NCBI RefSeq assembly: GCF_027922265.1
Contig: NZ_BSFI01000007.1
Location: 66,755-130,754 of the forward strand
Direction of reading: 5' to 3'
Length of the DNA: 64,000 nucleotides
Source: Hansschlegelia plantiphila
Lineage (GTDB): Bacteria > Pseudomonadota > Alphaproteobacteria > Rhizobiales > Methylopilaceae
The translations under genes and the position numbers were made by a program. Below, one piece after another: positions 26,752-36,482 of this stretch. Positions within the stretch are counted from its first letter, which is position 1. Every line of letters begins with the position of its first letter. A model generated the notes under the pieces. That model was given only the letters and a program-made list of their open reading frames with translations, was not told where the DNA came from and did no database searches.

Positions 26752-27879
26752 TCATCCCGCCTTGAACAGGTCGGCCACCACGTCCTCGCCGATCGCGAAG
26801 GCGGCGCTTGCGCCGGCGCCTGCGCCTGCGATCACCACGCGGACGTTGTCCTCAGGCGCTTCGACGAACAGCGGGCGGTCGACGGAGAATGCGTAGGTGC
26901 CGGTCCAGCGCGACAGGATCTGTTTCGGCCGCTTGCCGAACACGGCCGCCAGCTCCTCGAGAATCAGATCGTCGATCGCCTGGGACTGGAACGGGTCGGG
27001 CGTCGCCTCGAGCGTCCGGCTGGAGCCGACGACGAGCGAGCCGTCGGCCGACTGCGACGCCAGCATCACCACGCCGTGCTGGATGTGCTCGGGCTGCTCC
27101 GCCTCGAGCCTCGCGCGCAGCGCCTCGACGCCGTCGAGGCCCTCGAGCCCGGGCATGCGCGGCACCGACAAGTCGGTCGCGACGGCGCCGGGCAGCTCAA
27201 AGCCTTCCTCGTAGCGCACGCGCAGCATCTGCGATTTCGCCCGCGTCAGTCCGGCCGCGGCGAGGCGCTCGCCATAGAGCGTGCGGAAATCGTCGCCGGG
27301 GCAGACCACCACGGCCTGCGCCGAGACCGGCCCGCGCGAGGTCCGCAGCACATCGCCCTCGATCGCCGTCACCGCGGTCTCCCAGCGGAACGCGACGTCG
27401 TGGGTGTCCTCGAGCCACGCGGCGATCTTCGGCAGCGCGGACTTCGCCTCGACGCGGATCTCGTCCGGGCTCCAGAACACGCCGGCGATGTCGCCCCTGA
27501 ACTGGGGGAACAGCGCGTGGGCGTCGTCGGGTCGGTAGAAGGCGCAGCCGGGAGCGGGCTCGGTCGCGGCGTAGGCCTCGAGCGCGGTCGCAGCCTCCGC
27601 GCGACGGGCGACGATCGACAGGCCCTCATGTTCGATCCTGAGGCCGGCCTGAGAACATACCTCGGCCCAGACGTCGCGCGAGCGCTTCGCCCGCCGGGTC
27701 GCTCCGCCGGCGGCGTGGCCGGCCACCGTGACGAGGCCGGACATCCTGACGGACGCGCCGTTCGCGCGCGCATCGCGCTCGAACACGACGACGCGCCGTC
27801 CGCTCCGCGCCGCCGCCAAGGCATGCGCGAGTCCCAGAATGCCGCCGCCGACGACTGCGAGATCGTAGTTTTCCGTCAT
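26752..27879 (-). CDS. TIGR03364-type FAD-dependent oxidoreductase
   Basis: A 375-residue DAO-fold flavoprotein. The dinucleotide motif is YDLAVVGGGILGLAHALAAA with Glu at VVVFERDARA, and the C-terminal FAD contact is VRVVIAGAGAGASAAFAIGE. RMSGLVTVAGHAAG and RWTGTYAFSVDRPLFVE match the family I know as TIGR03364, which in some genomes lies beside aminophosphonate or hopanoid-type genes; none are here. ATG 27879 begins MTENYDLAVVGGG, the normal start; upstream open frame is spurious. Substrate likely an amine or N-methyl amino acid, by family. Confidence 0.85.
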   Translation of the reverse strand: MTENYDLAVVGGGILGLAHALAAARSGRRVVVFERDARANGASVRMSGLVTVAGHAAGGATRRAKRSRDVWAEVCSQAGLRIEHEGLSIVARRAEAATALEAYAATEPAPGCAFYRPDDAHALFPQFRGDIAGVFWSPDEIRVEAKSALPKIAAWLEDTHDVAFRWETAVTAIEGDVLRTSRGPVSAQAVVVCPGDDFRTLYGERLAAAGLTRAKSQMLRVRYEEGFELPGAVATDLSVPRMPGLEGLDGVEALRARLEAEQPEHIQHGVVMLASQSADGSLVVGSSRTLEATPDPFQSQAIDDLILEELAAVFGKRPKQILSRWTGTYAFSVDRPLFVEAPEDNVRVVIAGAGAGASAAFAIGEDVVADLFKAG

Positions 27880-27982
27880 GTCCGCCTCAGTGAAGTCGGC
27901 GGACGCTGGCCAGAAGTGGCGGCCTGCGTCAATACGCGGGCGCACTGCGGCAGTGGAGCGAATGTCCCGGGGCGGACCCCCT

Positions 27983-29380
<1,398 letters not shown>

Positions 29381-29516
29381 AGGGCGGCTCGCCTCGGGCC
29401 GCCGCGGCGTCGAGCCGCGTCTGGCCGACCGAAAGTCGCCCAACACGGTAAACGAAAGGTGTTCATTCGGATGAGAGCGGCGCCCGATCGTCCCAACGCG
29501 CGCGCCGCAACGCCTC

Positions 29517-29717
29517 TTAGGCGGCGGGCCGGGCTTCGTAGCCGGCGCCGTTCACAGCGGCTGCGGCCTGCTCGGGCGACAGCGTGGTCTCGATCTCCAC
29601 CCGGCCTGCGGCGCGGCTCACCGTCACCTTCGCGGAAGGGTCGTCCGCTTCGATCGCGCGGGCGACCGATCGCGCGCAGCCCTCGCAGACCATTCCTGAA
29701 ACTTCGAGCGTGACCAT
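29517..29717 (-). CDS. Heavy-metal-associated (CopZ-like) copper chaperone
   Basis: A 66-residue HMA-domain protein with the metal site GMVCEGCARSV (CxxC at residues 11 and 14) and a ferredoxin-like fold pattern (VTVSRAAGRVEIETTLS). It probably carries Cu(I) in the cytoplasm to a P-type ATPase or cupro-enzyme. The neighbouring genome region holds an amicyanin-type cupredoxin at 33277, but no copper ATPase is visible. Transcribed alone, divergent from the gene at 29842. Confidence 0.93.
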   Translation of the reverse strand: MVTLEVSGMVCEGCARSVARAIEADDPSAKVTVSRAAGRVEIETTLSPEQAAAAVNGAGYEARPAA

Positions 29718-29841
29718 GACGCCTCCCGGAAGCCGGTTTTCCGCTTTTCATATGGAGACGAAGGGGATCCCTTGCGAGGGATTGGCCCGGGAATCACGAA
29801 TCGAAGATGATCGGGGCGCGCATTTCCCTGGACCGAACGAC

Positions 29842-30300
29842 ATGACGAAATCCGCTGCGTTCTTCGTCGCCGCCGCGATGGCGGTGACGGCGGCGTGCGT
29901 CGGCGTCATTACGTTCTACGGTCTTGATCTGAGCATCGGGGTCTCGGCGCTGGTCGCGTTTTGCGCGCTGGGCGGCATGGCCGTGACCCAGCTCGCCTTC
30001 ACCCGCGCACCGGCGGGAGACCCCGGCCGCCTCGATGATCTCGACTGGGTGGTGACGGACCTGCAGAGCAGGCTGGAGACCATCGAGGCGCGGATGTCGA
30101 CGCTGGACGCCGCGAGCGGCGAGCGCGCACGCAACGCGACCCGTCCGGTCGTCGAGGAGCTCGCGGCGCTCGGCGGCCTCGTCACCTCGATCGCCAAGGA
30201 AGTCGCCGCTCACGACGTTAAATTCGCGCAACTGGCGGCCGAAAAGGCGCGCGAGGCCGCAGAGGCGCAGATCGCGGCCGAAGGCCCCGCTCCACCGTGA
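29842..30300 (+). CDS. Membrane-anchored coiled-coil protein
   Basis: A 152-residue protein with two N-terminal helices (AAFFVAAAMAVTAACVGVITF and IGVSALVAFCALGGMAVTQL, given in part) and then a helical, probably coiled-coil stretch (DDLDWVVTDLQSRLETIEAR onward) ending in an Ala/Glu-rich tail. The layout resembles the N-terminal membrane/coiled-coil part of some Rhizobiales EAL-domain phosphodiesterases, but no EAL domain follows; the comparison is a recollection and is weak. ATG 29842 is chosen since it opens the signal-anchor. It is 42 bp upstream of the HAD hydrolase gene and may be cotranscribed. Confidence 0.65.
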   Translation: MTKSAAFFVAAAMAVTAACVGVITFYGLDLSIGVSALVAFCALGGMAVTQLAFTRAPAGDPGRLDDLDWVVTDLQSRLETIEARMSTLDAASGERARNATRPVVEELAALGGLVTSIAKEVAAHDVKFAQLAAEKAREAAEAQIAAEGPAPP

Positions 30301-30342
30301 TTTGCTTGACCTCTCCGGCCCGCGCGCTTAGCGGGAGGCGAG

Positions 30343-31206
30343 ATGTCCGACTCCTCCCCCGTCTTCGCCCGCTTCGCCCCGCTCGCCGCGGCCTACGACG
30401 TCGCGCTTTGCGATGTCTGGGGCGTGCTGCATGACGGCGTTCACGCCCACCAGGAGGCCGGCGACGCGCTGACCCGCTTCCGCGCCGGCGGCGGCGTCGT
30501 CATTCTGGTGTCGAACGCTCCGAAGCCGTCGGAATGGGTGATCGAGCACCTCGACGAGCGCGGGGTGCCGCGCAGCGCCTGGGACGCGGTGGTGACCTCC
30601 GGCGACGTCGCGCGTCACATGCTGGCCGTGCGCGACTGCTGGACGGTGCATCACATCGGCCCCGACCGCGACCTGCCGTTGATGGGCGATTCCCGCCTCA
30701 AGCTCGTCGGCCCCGACGAGGCGCCGATCGTTGTGGTCACCGGGCTGATCGACGACCAGACGGAAACCCCCGAGGATTATTCCGATCGTCTCGCGGCGCT
30801 CAAGGAACGCCGCCTTCCGATGATCTGCGCCAACCCCGACCTTGTCGTGCAGGTCGGCGAACAGAAGCTGTGGTGCGCCGGCGCGATCGCCGATCTCTAC
30901 CAGACGATGGGCGGCGAAACGCTGTTCGCCGGCAAGCCCTATGCGCCGATCTACGACGCCGCGATGCGGATGGCCGAGGAGATTCTGGACCGCAAGCTCG
31001 ACCGCTCGCGTGCGATCGCGATCGGCGACGCGGTGCGGACCGATCTCGCCGGCGCGACGGCGGCCGGCGTCGACTGCGTGTTCGTCGCCGACGGCATCCA
31101 TGGCGAGGAGCTCGGCCGAGGCTCGCCCGACCCCGAGAAGCTCGCCGCTCTGTTCGCCGAGCACGGCTATGCGCCGGTCGCCGTCATGCCGAGGCTCGTC
31201 TGGTGA
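30343..31206 (+). CDS. TIGR01459 family HAD hydrolase, class IIA
   Basis: A 287-residue HAD-superfamily phosphatase. Motif I is ALCDVWGVLHDG with the nucleophile Asp24; motif II is ILVSNAPKPS; motif III uses FAGKPYAPIYDAA; motif IV is AIAIGDAVRTDLAGATAAG. Class IIA members (NagD-like) dephosphorylate small sugar or nucleotide phosphates; this subfamily is typical of alphaproteobacteria and its substrate is unknown. Upstream of the Fae-family gene by about 97 bp. Confidence 0.93.
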   Translation: MSDSSPVFARFAPLAAAYDVALCDVWGVLHDGVHAHQEAGDALTRFRAGGGVVILVSNAPKPSEWVIEHLDERGVPRSAWDAVVTSGDVARHMLAVRDCWTVHHIGPDRDLPLMGDSRLKLVGPDEAPIVVVTGLIDDQTETPEDYSDRLAALKERRLPMICANPDLVVQVGEQKLWCAGAIADLYQTMGGETLFAGKPYAPIYDAAMRMAEEILDRKLDRSRAIAIGDAVRTDLAGATAAGVDCVFVADGIHGEELGRGSPDPEKLAALFAEHGYAPVAVMPRLVW

Positions 31207-31302
31207 TCCCGGACTAAGTTTTTCTTATATCGACCGCACGCGCCGCCGCTGCGTGAAGTGCGCGGCGTCCACGCGCCGCCAAGACCCATGGGAGACACCG
31301 AA

Positions 31303-31851
31303 ATGAGCAACCGAATCGTCCTGCGCGCCGGAGAGGCTCTGGTCGCCGGCGGCCCTCCCGGCACCGCCGCCGAGCCGGAAGTCGTGATCGGCGAACTGGA
31401 CGGCCCGGTCGGAACCGCGCTCGCGACGCTGACGGGCGACCAGGTGAAGGGGCACACCCGCGTCTTCGCGCTGCTCAACACCGACATCATGGTCCGTCCG
31501 GTGACGCTGTGCGTCTCCAAGGTCACCGTCGACAACCCGCGCTACACCAACATCCTGATGGGCACCGTGCAGTTCGCGATCGCGAACGGCGTGCTCGACG
31601 CGGTCCGCGCCGGCTACATTCCGAAGGACAAGGCCAACGACCTCGGCATCATCTGCTCGGTCTGGCTGGCGCCCACGATCGTCGACGTCGAGAACCTCGA
31701 CCACAAGGTGCTGTTCGACATCCATCGCAAGGGCATGCTTGAGGCGATCCGCAAGGCGATGGCCTCCGAGCCCTCGATCGACTGGCTGCTCGAGAACCAG
31801 GAGAAGATCACGCACAAATATTATCAGATGGGGCTCGACGGGAAGGTCTGA
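31303..31851 (+). CDS. Formaldehyde-activating enzyme (Fae) family paralogue
   Basis: A 182-residue Fae-family protein. True Fae condenses formaldehyde with tetrahydromethanopterin in methylotrophs. The start RAGEALVAGGPPGT aligns with VGEALVGDGNEV of Methylobacterium Fae (from memory), but the invariant catalytic His of AHIDLIIG is replaced: here the segment is AEPEVVIG. The rest (GHTRVFALLNTDIMVRPVTL, NILMGTVQFAIANGVLDA, IPKDKANDLGIICSVWL) fits the fold. It is therefore more likely a Fae2/Fae3-type paralogue with another role, such as formaldehyde sensing or pterin binding. ATG 31303 follows GGGAGA. Upstream DNA holds an AT-rich patch (GTTTTTCTTATATC). Confidence 0.88.
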   Translation: MSNRIVLRAGEALVAGGPPGTAAEPEVVIGELDGPVGTALATLTGDQVKGHTRVFALLNTDIMVRPVTLCVSKVTVDNPRYTNILMGTVQFAIANGVLDAVRAGYIPKDKANDLGIICSVWLAPTIVDVENLDHKVLFDIHRKGMLEAIRKAMASEPSIDWLLENQEKITHKYYQMGLDGKV

Positions 31852-31859
31852 GGCCTGAC

Positions 31860-31892
31860 TCGAGCTCGGGCGCGCGAGGCGTCCGAGCTCGA
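31860..31892. terminator. Hairpin between convergent genes
   Basis: TCGAGCTCGG (31860-31869) and CCGAGCTCGA (31883-31892) form a perfect 10-bp stem with a 13-base loop, placed between the convergent ends of the Fae-family gene and purD. No T-run follows on either strand, but position and symmetry fit a bidirectional terminator. Confidence 0.55.
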
Positions 31893-31913
31893 TAGCCTGG
31901 AGCGGAGAGGCGC

Positions 31914-33194
31914 TCAGCCCTCCTCGGAGGCCGCGGCCGCCCGCCAGCCGATGTCGCGGCGGCAGAAGCCTTCGGGCCAGTCGATGAGGTCGACGGCGGA
32001 ATAGGCGTTCATCTGGGCTTCGGAGGCGTCGGCGCCGATCGCGGTCACGGCCAGCACGCGGCCGCCGGCGGCGACCAGTTTTCCGTGATCGAGCGCGGCG
32101 CCCGCTATGAACACGGTGACGTTCGGCCGCTTCTCGGCCGCCGCGATCCCGCGGATCTCAGAGCCCTTCTCATAAGGCCCTGGATAGCCCTTCGCAGCCA
32201 TCACCACCGCGAGCGCGGTTTCCCGGCGGAAGACGGGCTTGCGGCCCGCGAGCTCGCCGGAGACGGCGGCCACCATCAGCTCCAGCAGGTCGTCCTTCAG
32301 CCGGGGCAGCACGACCTGCGCCTCCGGATCGCCGAAGCGGACGTTGTATTCGACCAGTCTCGGACCGTCCGGCCCGATCATCAGCCCCGCGTAGAGGAAG
32401 CCGACGAAGGGCGTCCCGTCCGCCTTCATCGCGGCGACGGTCGGCCGGACTATCTCGGCCATCGCCTTCTCGACCAGCGCATGGCTCAGCACAGGGGCCG
32501 GCGAATAGGCGCCCATGCCGCCGGTGTTGGGGCCCTCGTCGCCGTCGAAGGCGCGCTTGTGGTCCTGCGCGTCGCCGAACAGCAGGGCGGTCGTCCCGTC
32601 GCACAGCGCGAACAGGCTGGCTTCCTCGCCCGCCATGAACTCCTCGATCACGGCCTCCGCTCCGGCGTCTCCGAGCTCGCCGCCGAACACGTGATCGACC
32701 GCCTGATGGGCCTCCTGAAGCGACGTCGCCACAACGACGCCCTTGCCGGCGGCGAGGCCGTCAGCCTTCACCACGACAGGCGCGCCGAACGCCTCGACGG
32801 CCGCGTGGCCCTCCTCGGCGGAGCGGCAGCGGCGGAAGGCGGCCGTGGGGATGCCGTGCGCCTCGCAGAGCTCCTTGGTGAAGGCCTTGGAGCCTTCGAG
32901 CCGCGCTGCGGCCGCGCTCGGGCCGAAGGCCTTGATTCCGGCCAAGGTCAGCGCGTCGACGACCCCTTCGACCAGCGGCGCCTCGGGGCCGACGACGACG
33001 AGGTCGACCTTCTCGGCCTTGGCCAGCGCCACGACGCCCGCGACGTCGTCGGCCGCGACAGGCCGCAGCTCGGCGTGCGCCGCGATTCCCGGGTTTCCGG
33101 GCGCTGCGATCAGCCGGGTGAGAAGCGTGCTCCTTGCGAGCGAGGCCGCCAATGCGTGCTCGCGTCCGCCGGAGCCGAGGAGAAGTACGATCAT
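31914..33194 (-). CDS. purD: Phosphoribosylamine-glycine ligase
   Basis: A 426-residue ATP-grasp enzyme for the second step of purine synthesis (phosphoribosylamine + glycine + ATP to GAR). Clear family parts: IVLLLGSGGREHALAASLAR at the start (in part), LVVVGPEAPLVEGVVDAL, VVVKADGLAAGKGVVVA, the metal/ATP site EYNVRFGDPEAQVVLPRL and GPNTGGMGAYSPAP. Length is normal. The start ATG lies only 5 bases after a strong hairpin (33200-33234) and no purine-rich ribosome site is visible between them, which is unusual. Not clustered with other pur genes. Confidence 0.97.
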   Translation of the reverse strand: MIVLLLGSGGREHALAASLARSTLLTRLIAAPGNPGIAAHAELRPVAADDVAGVVALAKAEKVDLVVVGPEAPLVEGVVDALTLAGIKAFGPSAAAARLEGSKAFTKELCEAHGIPTAAFRRCRSAEEGHAAVEAFGAPVVVKADGLAAGKGVVVATSLQEAHQAVDHVFGGELGDAGAEAVIEEFMAGEEASLFALCDGTTALLFGDAQDHKRAFDGDEGPNTGGMGAYSPAPVLSHALVEKAMAEIVRPTVAAMKADGTPFVGFLYAGLMIGPDGPRLVEYNVRFGDPEAQVVLPRLKDDLLELMVAAVSGELAGRKPVFRRETALAVVMAAKGYPGPYEKGSEIRGIAAAEKRPNVTVFIAGAALDHGKLVAAGGRVLAVTAIGADASEAQMNAYSAVDLIDWPEGFCRRDIGWRAAAASEEG

Positions 33195-33199
33195 AATGA

Positions 33200-33234
33200 G
33201 AACGTCGCCGGCTCTGTGGGACCCGGCGACGTTC
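33200..33234 (-). terminator. Strong hairpin abutting the purD start codon
   Basis: GAACGTCGCCGG (33200-33211) pairs perfectly with CCGGCGACGTTC (33223-33234), a 12-bp stem with an 11-base loop. On the minus strand it lies after the amicyanin gene and ends 5 bases before the purD ATG. It could terminate the amicyanin transcript, hide the purD start, or both. Confidence 0.6.
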
Positions 33235-33276
33235 TAGCGGCCTTGGGCCTGGCGCGAAAGCTCGCTCGCTCCCGCG

Positions 33277-33654
33277 CTACTCGACGATGACCTTGCCCTT
33301 CATCACCGCCGAATGCGGCGTGCAGATGTAGTTGTAGGTGCCCGGTTCGACGAACTTGATCGCGTAGGAGTCGCCTGCGTTGAGCATCGGGCCCATGGCG
33401 CCCTTGACCGTCTTGGCCGGACCCTGGCGCATGTGCACGTTGTGCGCCATGCCCTCTTCCTTGTTGGTCCAGCGCACGATCTGCCCCGACTTGATCGTCA
33501 CCTCAGGCGTCAGGAACGCCATGGAGTTGATTTCGATGTCGGTGATCTCGCCCGTCGCCGCCTTGGCGTCCGGCAGGATCTCGATCGGGTCGGCCGCATA
33601 GGCGACGCTGAGCGGCAGCACGACGCAGAGCGCCGCGAGCAATAGTGAACGCAT
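33277..33654 (-). CDS. Amicyanin-type cupredoxin
   Basis: A 125-residue periplasmic blue copper protein. Signal peptide 1-21 (VVLPLSVAYAA). Predicted type I copper ligands are His71 (GMAHNVH), Cys111, His114 and Met118 (ICTPHSAVM); the compact Cys-x-x-His-x-x-Met spacing is that of amicyanin and the pseudoazurin group. In methylotrophs amicyanin accepts electrons from methylamine dehydrogenase, but no mau genes are adjacent, so the donor here is unknown. The name follows from ligand pattern and length; a general plastocyanin/azurin-family electron carrier is the cautious reading. Confidence 0.87.
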   Translation of the reverse strand: MRSLLLAALCVVLPLSVAYAADPIEILPDAKAATGEITDIEINSMAFLTPEVTIKSGQIVRWTNKEEGMAHNVHMRQGPAKTVKGAMGPMLNAGDSYAIKFVEPGTYNYICTPHSAVMKGKVIVE

Positions 33655-34134
33655 GGGCTTTTCCTCAACTACGAAAGCTTTGTGGGAGCTGCGCCATTCC
33701 GGACTGCCAGCGGCGCTGATCGGCCGAATATACCCGCTTCGGCCAGATCAGAAGGGAAATCCGGAGTGCAGATGCAATACCATATCGGCCTATACGCCAC
33801 ATGGCAAATAGCGCCGCCGGCGCAGCCGGCATTGCGAACAGGAAGTCACTATCAAGCATCGGCTCTTCCACATAAGAACTGATATAATTCAATTTCTCGT
33901 TATTATATACCTGATGGATATGCGCCGACCTCGTGATCAACAAGGATAGAGTGACTCTAAACCGATCAGAATTTTATGATCATAATCTTATGTTTCTAGA
34001 TTGGCGGCTCACGCGCGCTGGGCCCGAAATGCGCAGGCGCGATGATGAGCCTGGGGAAGGCCGTGTTGAGCCGGGGCCCCGACCCATCCGGTCGGAGGTC
34101 GCCTGCTTCCGGATAAGCGGCTAGGATTCGCGCC
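33655..34134. other. AT-rich intergenic region upstream of xseA
   Basis: 480 bp between the divergent cupredoxin and xseA genes. I count 66 G/C in the 170 bases from 33841 to 34010 (39%), far below the host level. It contains TATAAT at 33883-33888 and a perfect 12-bp palindrome at 33974. A 92-codon minus-strand frame (33665-33943) exists but starts with TTG, lacks a ribosome site and shows no family features, so I do not call it a gene. The patch may be a relic of imported DNA or a regulatory region. Confidence 0.55.
33974..33985. promoter_or_regulatory. Perfect 12-bp palindrome TTATGATCATAA
   Basis: A perfect dyad in the AT-rich patch about 150 bp before xseA. Its size suits a dimeric regulator, but no adjacent regulator gene exists, and AT-rich palindromes arise readily by chance. 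Confidence 0.25.
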
Positions 34135-35559
34135 ATGCCAGACGCGGTCCTCAGCAACGCCCCCGAAGTCTCCGTCACCGAGCTCAGCCAGGCGCTGCGC
34201 CGCACGGTCGAGGACACCTTCGGCTATGTCCGGGTGCGGGGCGAGATCTCCGGCTATCGCGGGCCGCATTCGTCGGGCCACGCCTATTTCGCGCTGAAGG
34301 ACGACGGCGCGAAGATCGACGCCGTCGTCTGGCGCGGGACCTTCGGCAAGCTGAAGTTCAAGCCGGAGGAGGGGATGGAGGTGATCGCCACCGGGCGGCT
34401 CACGACCTATCCCGGCAAGTCCGCCTACCAGATCATCGTCGACGTCATCGAGCCCGCCGGCGTCGGCGCGCTGCTCGCGCAGCTCGAGGAGCGCCGCAAG
34501 CGGCTGGCGGCGGAAGGCCTGTTCGACGAAGACCGCAAGCGCCGCCTGCCGTTCCTGCCGGGGGTCGTCGGCGTCGTGACGTCGCCCACCGGCGCGGTGA
34601 TTCGCGACATCCTCCACCGGCTGGCGGACCGGTTCCCCCGCCGGGTGCTGGTGTGGCCCGTGCGCGTGCAGGGCGAAACGGCGGCCGCCGAGGTCGCGGC
34701 GGCGATCATCGGGTTCAACACGCTTGAGCCGGACGGCGTCATCCCGCGGCCGGACGTGCTGATCGTCGCCCGAGGCGGCGGCAGCCTGGAGGACCTCTGG
34801 GGCTTCAACGACGAGGCGGTGGTGCGGGCGGCGGCGGCAAGCGCGATCCCGCTGATCTCGGCGGTCGGCCACGAGACCGACACCACGCTGATCGACTTCG
34901 CCTCCGACCGCCGCGCTCCGACGCCAACCGCCGCCGCCGAGATCGCGGTGCCGGTGCGCGCCGAGCTGCTGGCCGCGACCGTGGAGCGCGGCGCGCGGCT
35001 GCGCGCGACGATGGCGCGGGGTCTCGAGATCCGGCGCACCGAGCTGCGCTCGGCGTTCCGCGCGCTGCCGAAGCTCGAGGCGCTGGTGCAGCTTCCCCGG
35101 CAGCGGCTCGATCACGCAGCCTCAAGACTCGCGCCCGCGCTGACCGCGAACGCCGCCCGCCACCGCGCCAGCCTCGCCGCCGCCGGCGCGCGGCTGTCGC
35201 CGATCGCGCTCAGGAACCGGATCGTGCTGTCGCGCGAGAAGCTGGAGACCCTCCACGCCCGGATGGAGCGGGCCGAGCGCGCGCTGACGGACCGGCGCCG
35301 TGCGAAGCTCGAATCCATCTGGACGCTGGTCCGCAGCCTCAGCCACGAGGGCGTGCTCGAGCGCGGCTATTCGCTGGTGCTCGACGCGGACGGCCATGTG
35401 CTGCGCCGCGCGGCGACGGTCTCCGAGGGTCAGGCGCTGACGCTTCAATTCGCCGATGGCGCGGTGCCGGCCATCGCCGGCGGCGAGCCGGCGCCGCCGA
35501 AACGCATGGCCAGACCGAGGCCGTCCGGCGCGAAGCCGCAGCCCGATCTGTTCGGTTGA
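34135..35559 (+). CDS. xseA: Exodeoxyribonuclease VII large subunit
   Basis: A 474-residue subunit that, with XseB, degrades single-stranded DNA from both ends. The N-terminal OB fold is [39 protein letters not shown] in sequence; the catalytic part has [35 protein letters not shown] and [20 protein letters not shown] (in parts), then a long coiled-coil. C-terminal tail ([15 protein letters not shown]) is basic. xseB is not in the window. The next gene begins 8 bp after the stop, so the unit likely includes the dehalogenase-like and patatin genes. Confidence 0.97.
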   Translation: MPDAVLSNAPEVSVTELSQALRRTVEDTFGYVRVRGEISGYRGPHSSGHAYFALKDDGAKIDAVVWRGTFGKLKFKPEEGMEVIATGRLTTYPGKSAYQIIVDVIEPAGVGALLAQLEERRKRLAAEGLFDEDRKRRLPFLPGVVGVVTSPTGAVIRDILHRLADRFPRRVLVWPVRVQGETAAAEVAAAIIGFNTLEPDGVIPRPDVLIVARGGGSLEDLWGFNDEAVVRAAAASAIPLISAVGHETDTTLIDFASDRRAPTPTAAAEIAVPVRAELLAATVERGARLRATMARGLEIRRTELRSAFRALPKLEALVQLPRQRLDHAASRLAPALTANAARHRASLAAAGARLSPIALRNRIVLSREKLETLHARMERAERALTDRRRAKLESIWTLVRSLSHEGVLERGYSLVLDADGHVLRRAATVSEGQALTLQFADGAVPAIAGGEPAPPKRMARPRPSGAKPQPDLFG

Positions 35560-35567
35560 GGCCAGCG

Positions 35568-36482
35568 ATGACAGAAGCGCTTCCGGACCTGTTCCCGGGT
35601 TTCGAATCCAGGCTGATCAAGGTCGGCGAGGTCGAGATCTTCGCGCGGATCGGCGGAGAGGGCCCGCCGCTGCTGCTGCTTCACGGCTATCCCCAGACGC
35701 ACGTGTGCTGGCACAAGATCGCGCCGGCGCTGAGCCGAAGCTTCACGCTGATCCTCGCAGACCTCCGGGGGTACGGGGCGTCCTCCGCGCCGGCGCCCGT
35801 CGCCAATGGCGCGAACTACGCCAAGCGCGAGATGGCGGAGGACATGGTCGGCCTGATGCGCGCGCTCGGCCAGAAGCGCTTCGCGGTCGCCGGCCACGAC
35901 CGGGGAGGGCGGGTCGCCTATCGCATGGCGCTCGACCATCCGGAGCGCGTCGCGCGCCTCGCCGTGCTCGACATCGTGCCGACAGCGCGGATGTGGTCGG
36001 GCATGGACTCCCGCATGGCGATGAAGGCCTACCACTGGCTGTTCCTCGCCCAGCCCGCGCCGCTCCCCGAGACGCTGATCGGCCGCGATCCCGACTTCTT
36101 CATTGACTGGACGCTCGCGAGCTGGACGGCGTCGAACAACCTCGAGCCCTTCGACCAACGCGCGCTCGCGCACTACCGCGCCTTCTTCCGCCAGTCCGCG
36201 CGCATCGCGGCGACCTGCGGCGACTACCGCGCGGGCGCGACCGTCGACGCCTCGCACGACGCCGTCGACCATGAGGCCGGCCGGCGCATCACGGCCCCGC
36301 TGCTCGCGCTTTGGGGCGCGAAGGGGTTTCCGAGCGAAGGCTCGGGGCCGCTGGAGATCTGGCGGACGTGGGGGACCGACGTGCAGGGCCGCGGGCTTCC
36401 CGGCGGCCACTTCCTGCCGGAGGAGGTGGAGCAGGAGACGGCGGACGCGCTGCTTGCGTTTTTCAGCGCGGGGGAGCGGTGA
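35568..36482 (+). CDS. Alpha/beta hydrolase, fluoroacetate dehalogenase-like
   Basis: A 304-residue alpha/beta hydrolase closely resembling the Rhodopseudomonas palustris fluoroacetate dehalogenase RPA1163 (recalled sequence). The nucleophile Asp111 and carboxylate-binding Arg112 and Arg115 lie in AGHDRGGRVAYR, the acid Asp135 in AVLDIVPT, and His281 in LPGGHFLPEE. The halide pocket His156-Trp157 (AYHWLFLAQPAPLPE) and Tyr220 (GDYRAGA) is also present, each exactly one residue above the RPA1163 number. It would hydrolyse haloacetate to glycolate in the cytoplasm. Its stop overlaps the next start (GTGA). Epoxide hydrolase activity is the main alternative. Confidence 0.88.
   Translation: MTEALPDLFPGFESRLIKVGEVEIFARIGGEGPPLLLLHGYPQTHVCWHKIAPALSRSFTLILADLRGYGASSAPAPVANGANYAKREMAEDMVGLMRALGQKRFAVAGHDRGGRVAYRMALDHPERVARLAVLDIVPTARMWSGMDSRMAMKAYHWLFLAQPAPLPETLIGRDPDFFIDWTLASWTASNNLEPFDQRALAHYRAFFRQSARIAATCGDYRAGATVDASHDAVDHEAGRRITAPLLALWGAKGFPSEGSGPLEIWRTWGTDVQGRGLPGGHFLPEEVEQETADALLAFFSAGER

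Noticed and set aside
33665..33943. 92-codon frame in the AT-rich gap before xseA
   Set aside because: It begins with TTG, lacks a ribosome site and shows no family features; an AT-rich non-coding patch explains it better.
34009..35115. Long frame antisense to xseA
   Set aside because: Low-complexity translation; xseA motifs on the plus strand are unambiguous.
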